A stretch of 64,000 bases of DNA. It comes from Deltaproteobacteria bacterium (GTDB lineage Bacteria > Myxococcota_A > UBA9042 > DTJE01). The stretch covers positions 62,001 through 126,000 of the forward strand of contig JAKPOP010000003.1 of assembly GCA_029547805.1 (NCBI GenBank), read 5' to 3'. The position numbers and the translations under genes are program-made. This document shows positions 60,698 through 64,000 of the stretch, piece after piece (the first letter of the stretch is position 1; each line of letters opens with the position of its first letter). Below the pieces are notes generated by a model. It was not told the origin of the DNA, did not search any database, and saw only the letters and a program-made list of their open reading frames with translations.

Positions 60698-63571
60698 ATG
60701 GACTGGCTCAAGAAGATCTTCGGGACCAAGAACGAGCGCGAACTCAAGCGGATGCGCCCCATCGTCGCGCGGATCAACGAGCTGGAGCCCCACTTCCAGC
60801 AGATGTCCGACGAGGAGATGCGCGGCCTCAAGCAGGTCTTCCGGCAACGTCTCCGGGACGGGGAGACCCTCGACGACATCCTCCCGGAGGTCTTCGCGGC
60901 GGTCCGGGAGGCCTCCCGGCGCACGACCGGCATGCGGCACTACGACGTGCAGTTGATCGGCGGCATCGCCCTGCACCGGGGAATGATCGCCGAGATGAAG
61001 ACCGGCGAGGGGAAGACGCTGGTTGCCACCACCGCCCTGGTCCTGAACGCCCTGGAACCGGACCCCGAGATGCCGGATCGGGGCATGGGGGCCCACCTCG
61101 TCACGGTCAACGACTACCTGGCCCGCCGGGACGCCGAGTGGATGGGGCCGATCTACCGCGCCCTGGGCCTGTCGGTGGGGGTGATCGTCCACGGCATGAC
61201 CGACGAGGAGCGGCAGCAGGCCTACCTCGCCGACATCACCTACGGCCAGAACAACGAGTTCGGCTTCGACTATCTCCGGGACAACATGAAGTTCAGCCTG
61301 GACTCCATGGTGCACCGGTACTTCCAGTTCGGGACCGTCAACGGCCAGGTGAAGACCTTCCACTATGCCATCGTGGACGAGGTGGACAGCATCCTCATCG
61401 ACGAGGCCCGGACGCCCCTGATCATCAGCGGTCCCGCCGAGGAGTCGTCGGAGATCTACTACACGGTCAACGCCATCGTGCCGTCCCTGCGCCGGGACGA
61501 GGACTACACCGTGGACGAGAAGGCCCACTCGGTGGCCCTGACCGAGTCGGGTGTGGACAAGGTCGAACGCCGCCTGGGGGTCCGAAACCTCTACGACGGC
61601 GACAACGTGGAACTGGTCCACCACGTCTACCAGGCCCTGAAGGCCCATGCCCTGTTCAAGCGGGACGTCCACTACGTGGTCGAGGGCACCGAGGTCATCA
61701 TCGTCGACGAGTTCACCGGACGGAAGATGCCCGGTCGCCGCTGGTCCGACGGGCTGCACCAGGCCGTCGAGGCCAAGGAGGGCCTCCGGATCAAGGAGGA
61801 GAACCAGACCCTCGCGACGATCACCTTCCAGAACTACTTCCGGATGTACCGGAAACTGGCGGGCATGACCGGCACCGCCGACACCGAGGCCGAGGAGTTC
61901 GCCCGGATCTACAATCTGGACGTCCTGGTGGTCCCGACCAATCGCCCGATGATCCGCAACGACCACGAGGACCTGGTCTACAAGAACGACCGGGCCAAGT
62001 TCCTGGCGGTGCTGGCCCAGATCAAGGAATGTCACGCCAAGGGCCAGCCGGTGCTGGTGGGAACGACCTCGGTGGAGAAGTCCGAGCTGGTGAGCCGCCT
62101 GCTGAAGAAGGAGAACATCCCCCACCACGTCCTGAACGCCAAGAACCACGCCCGGGAGGCCGACATCATCGCCCAGGCGGGCCGGAAGTTCGCCGTGACC
62201 ATCTCCACCAACATGGCGGGACGCGGAACCGACATCCTGCTGGGAGGAAACCCCGAGGCCCTGGCCCGGACCCAGGCCGAGAGCACCGAGAGCGAGAAGT
62301 TCCAGGAGGTCCTCCAGCAGTTCCGGCGGGTCTGCGCGGCGGAGCGGGAGGAGGTCCTGCAGGCCGGCGGCCTCATGATCATCGGCACCGAGCGCCACGA
62401 GTCCCGGCGGGTGGACAACCAGTTGCGGGGCCGTGCGGGGCGCCAGGGCGACCCCGGCGAGTCCATCTTCTTCCTGTCCCTGGACGACGACCTGATGCGC
62501 ATCTTCGGAGGCGACCAGATCAAGAAGATCATGGAGAGCCTCAACGTCCCGGACGACGAGCCCATCGTGCACCGCTGGGTCACCAAGGCCATCGAGAGCG
62601 CCCAGAAACGGGTCGAGGGACGCAACTTCGACATCCGCAAGAACCTGCTGGAATACGACGACGTGATGAACCAGCAGCGGCAGAGCATCTACACCCTGCG
62701 GCGCCGGGTGCTGGACCCCAGGGAGGACATCGGTGCCCTGGTCCGGACCACCATCGAGCAGTACGCCTACCGTCTCCTGGACCAGTTCTGTCCCGAGGGG
62801 GTGAACCCCGAGCAGTGGGACTTCGTGGGCCTCGCGGCGGAACTGGCATCGAACCTCCGTCTCAAGGTGCCGCTCGAGGTCCTCTCGGAGGCCCCGGAGA
62901 CCCTGACCTCCCGCCTGGTGAAACTCCTCCTCGATGCCTTCCAGCAGAAGGAGGACGCGACGGTTGAGCGGGCCGTGGAATCGAACCTCCCGCCGCCCGC
63001 CCCCGGGACCGTGGACTTCGATGCCGAGGCCTGGGAAAAGGACCGGAGCACCCTCCGGGACCGCATGCGCGAGGCCTGGTGGCAGTACGAGCGGGAACGA
63101 TACCTTCGGGCCATCGACCAGTTGTGGAAGAACCACCTCTACGCGATGGATCACCTGAAGGAGGGGATCTACCTCGAGGCCTATGCCCAGAAGGACCCGA
63201 AGGTCCTCTACAAGAAGGAAGGCTACGAACTGTTCAAGCAACTGCTGGACCTCATCAACACCCAGGTGGTGGAGACCCTCTTCCGGGTCGAGATCCAGGG
63301 AGAACGGGACGTGGAGCGGCTCCGGCGCCTCCGAAGCCGGGTCTCGATGACCTACGGCCGGGGTGTGATGCCCGAACTGGCCGCTGCCGGAAGTCCCGGC
63401 GAGGCACGAGAGGTGGCCTCCCAGGCCGCTGCCGCCTCGGGAGGAAAGGCCGGACCGGTGACCAGGGCCTTCCCGAAGGTCGGCCGCAACGACCCCTGTC
63501 CCTGCGGATCGGGCAAGAAGTACAAGAAATGTCATGGGGCCCACCTGGGCGATGGAGACCAGCCCGGATGA
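60698..63571 (+). CDS. secA: Preprotein translocase ATPase SecA
   Basis: 957 residues, full length. SecA drives unfolded preproteins through SecYEG. Visible parts: N-terminal [10 protein letters not shown], Walker A TGEGKT (residues 102-107), the [19 protein letters not shown] helicase motif, preprotein cross-linking region, [25 protein letters not shown], and [18 protein letters not shown]. The C-terminus ends in a zinc SEC-C tail, [13 protein letters not shown], with Cys934, Cys936, Cys945 and His946, which binds SecB or ribosomes. The stop overlaps the following ATG (ATGA). Confidence 0.98.
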   Translation: MDWLKKIFGTKNERELKRMRPIVARINELEPHFQQMSDEEMRGLKQVFRQRLRDGETLDDILPEVFAAVREASRRTTGMRHYDVQLIGGIALHRGMIAEMKTGEGKTLVATTALVLNALEPDPEMPDRGMGAHLVTVNDYLARRDAEWMGPIYRALGLSVGVIVHGMTDEERQQAYLADITYGQNNEFGFDYLRDNMKFSLDSMVHRYFQFGTVNGQVKTFHYAIVDEVDSILIDEARTPLIISGPAEESSEIYYTVNAIVPSLRRDEDYTVDEKAHSVALTESGVDKVERRLGVRNLYDGDNVELVHHVYQALKAHALFKRDVHYVVEGTEVIIVDEFTGRKMPGRRWSDGLHQAVEAKEGLRIKEENQTLATITFQNYFRMYRKLAGMTGTADTEAEEFARIYNLDVLVVPTNRPMIRNDHEDLVYKNDRAKFLAVLAQIKECHAKGQPVLVGTTSVEKSELVSRLLKKENIPHHVLNAKNHAREADIIAQAGRKFAVTISTNMAGRGTDILLGGNPEALARTQAESTESEKFQEVLQQFRRVCAAEREEVLQAGGLMIIGTERHESRRVDNQLRGRAGRQGDPGESIFFLSLDDDLMRIFGGDQIKKIMESLNVPDDEPIVHRWVTKAIESAQKRVEGRNFDIRKNLLEYDDVMNQQRQSIYTLRRRVLDPREDIGALVRTTIEQYAYRLLDQFCPEGVNPEQWDFVGLAAELASNLRLKVPLEVLSEAPETLTSRLVKLLLDAFQQKEDATVERAVESNLPPPAPGTVDFDAEAWEKDRSTLRDRMREAWWQYERERYLRAIDQLWKNHLYAMDHLKEGIYLEAYAQKDPKVLYKKEGYELFKQLLDLINTQVVETLFRVEIQGERDVERLRRLRSRVSMTYGRGVMPELAAAGSPGEAREVASQAAAASGGKAGPVTRAFPKVGRNDPCPCGSGKKYKKCHGAHLGDGDQPG

Positions 63572-63960
63572 GGAACGCCCGGCACCGGATCGCCTCGGGC
63601 CTGATGGCCGCCTGCCTGCTGTTCGGTCTGTTTCCGGCCCGCTCCCTTCGGGCCGCCCCGGCGGACTCCTGGGCCGGCAGGGACAAGGCCCTCCACTTCA
63701 CCGGGACCTTCGTCCTGTCGGCCTCCGGCTATGCCCTGGGGACCGGCCTGATCCGCTCCCGGGACGCGGGGGCGATCCTGGGGGCCTCGGTGGGACTGGG
63801 TTCCGGGGCCCTGAAGGAACTGGTGGACCTGGCAGGCGCCGGGCAGCCCTCGGCCCGGGACTTCGCCTGGAGCGCCGCCGGAACGGCCGTCGGATTGCTC
63901 TTCGGCTTCCTGATCGACCTCGCGGTCAACGGCTGGTCCCGTCCCGCGGCGCGTCGTTGA
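63568..63960 (+). CDS. YfiM/DUF2279-like membrane-associated protein
   Basis: 130 residues. An N-terminal signal sequence ([19 protein letters not shown]) precedes [22 protein letters not shown], a DKxLHF pattern found in YfiM/DUF2279 and VanZ-like proteins. Two further hydrophobic stretches ([20 protein letters not shown] and [19 protein letters not shown]) suggest insertion in the membrane. Function unknown. The ATG overlaps the secA stop, so it is translated from the secA message. Confidence 0.78.
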   Translation: MRNARHRIASGLMAACLLFGLFPARSLRAAPADSWAGRDKALHFTGTFVLSASGYALGTGLIRSRDAGAILGASVGLGSGALKELVDLAGAGQPSARDFAWSAAGTAVGLLFGFLIDLAVNGWSRPAARR

Positions 63961-63984
63961 CCTTCCCGACTCCGCCGGTAGAAT
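63957..63984 (+). promoter_or_regulatory. Promoter for the gene beyond the right edge
   Basis: TTGACC, 16 bases, TAGAAT, with the -35 overlapping the stop codon of the previous gene. The hexamers and spacing are identical to the promoter of the MopE-repeat gene. The gene it serves lies outside the window. Confidence 0.65.
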
Positions 63985-64000
63985 GGGCCACCTTTTCCCC

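Noticed and set aside
60140-63544. Long minus-strand frame reading through secA into the small helical protein gene
   Set aside because: Only the last 141 residues, after a good ribosome site at 60565, look like protein; the rest is the shadow of secA.
1-64000. tRNA, rRNA, insertion sequence, prophage, toxin-antitoxin or defence genes
   Set aside because: Gaps are too short or lack the needed folds, and no transposase, phage or nuclease-defence protein is recognised. The tyrosine recombinase is the housekeeping XerC type coupled to hslVU.

Overview
The window is very GC-rich, densely coded chromosomal DNA from a Gram-negative bacterium, most likely a member of the Myxococcota or a related deltaproteobacterial lineage. 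The case rests on gene content: a bactofilin, a DUF4388 protein, a lipoprotein with MopE-type Cys-Asp repeats, a 3,522-residue TPR protein, a 33-residue bS22/COX24-type ribosomal protein, an RNase Y gene beside zapA, and several lipobox proteins. It is an inference, since no rRNA gene is present. I saw no tRNA, insertion sequence, prophage or CRISPR array. Left to right it looks like core chromosome with some lineage-specific large proteins.

Layout. 1-2755 (-): unknown beta-rich protein cut by the window edge. 2888-9218 (+): lipoprotein metallopeptidase, an EamA transporter fused to DUF1284, an EF-G-like GTPase, and a helical-repeat protein. 9227-11748 (-): proline dehydrogenase overlapping L-aspartate oxidase (nadB). 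11862-22430 (-): the giant TPR protein, divergent from dnaE (22690-26235, +). 26251-29826 (-): a zinc-ribbon/TPR membrane protein divergent from a bactofilin operon (29973-33765, +: bactofilin, cyclophilin-like lipoprotein, frameshifted SAM hydroxide adenosyltransferase, lipoprotein, deoC). lipA (-) and the bS22-like gene (+) share one divergent promoter region near 34.73 kb. 35004-40019 (-): the MopE-repeat lipoprotein. 40147-44754 (+): operon of a membrane zinc-ribbon protein, DUF4388 protein, phoH and ybeY. 44709-50259 (-): DUF3467 protein, malQ, zapA, a structured gap that probably encodes 6S RNA, rny and tyrS. 50399-54795 (+): rng, xerC, hslV, hslU. 54802-55788 (-): KOW protein. 56045-63960: sirtuin, hutH, NifU-like protein, lipoprotein, ferredoxin, dual-specificity phosphatase, a small conserved-looking protein, secA and a YfiM-like protein.

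The main functional themes are RNA turnover and translation (RNase Y, RNase G, YbeY, PhoH, TyrS, bS22-like protein, EF-G paralogue), protein export and quality control (SecA, HslUV), division and cell shape (ZapA, bactofilin), and amino-acid and NAD metabolism (ProDH, NadB, HutH, a sirtuin that consumes NAD). Many neighbours overlap by 4 bases (ATGA, GTGA or TTGA), indicating translational coupling.

Promoters are readable because two -10 forms recur: TAGACT/TAGAAT with a TTGnnn -35 at 16-17 bases, and TGC-TAnnnT extended -10s. No clearly new multi-gene system stands out. The items most worth follow-up are the EamA-DUF1284 fusion, the DeoC with an N-terminal helix plus four-Cys segment, the structured zapA-rny gap, the overlapping lipA/bS22 promoters, the MopE-repeat lipoprotein, the giant TPR protein and the single-base frameshift in the SAM enzyme gene.
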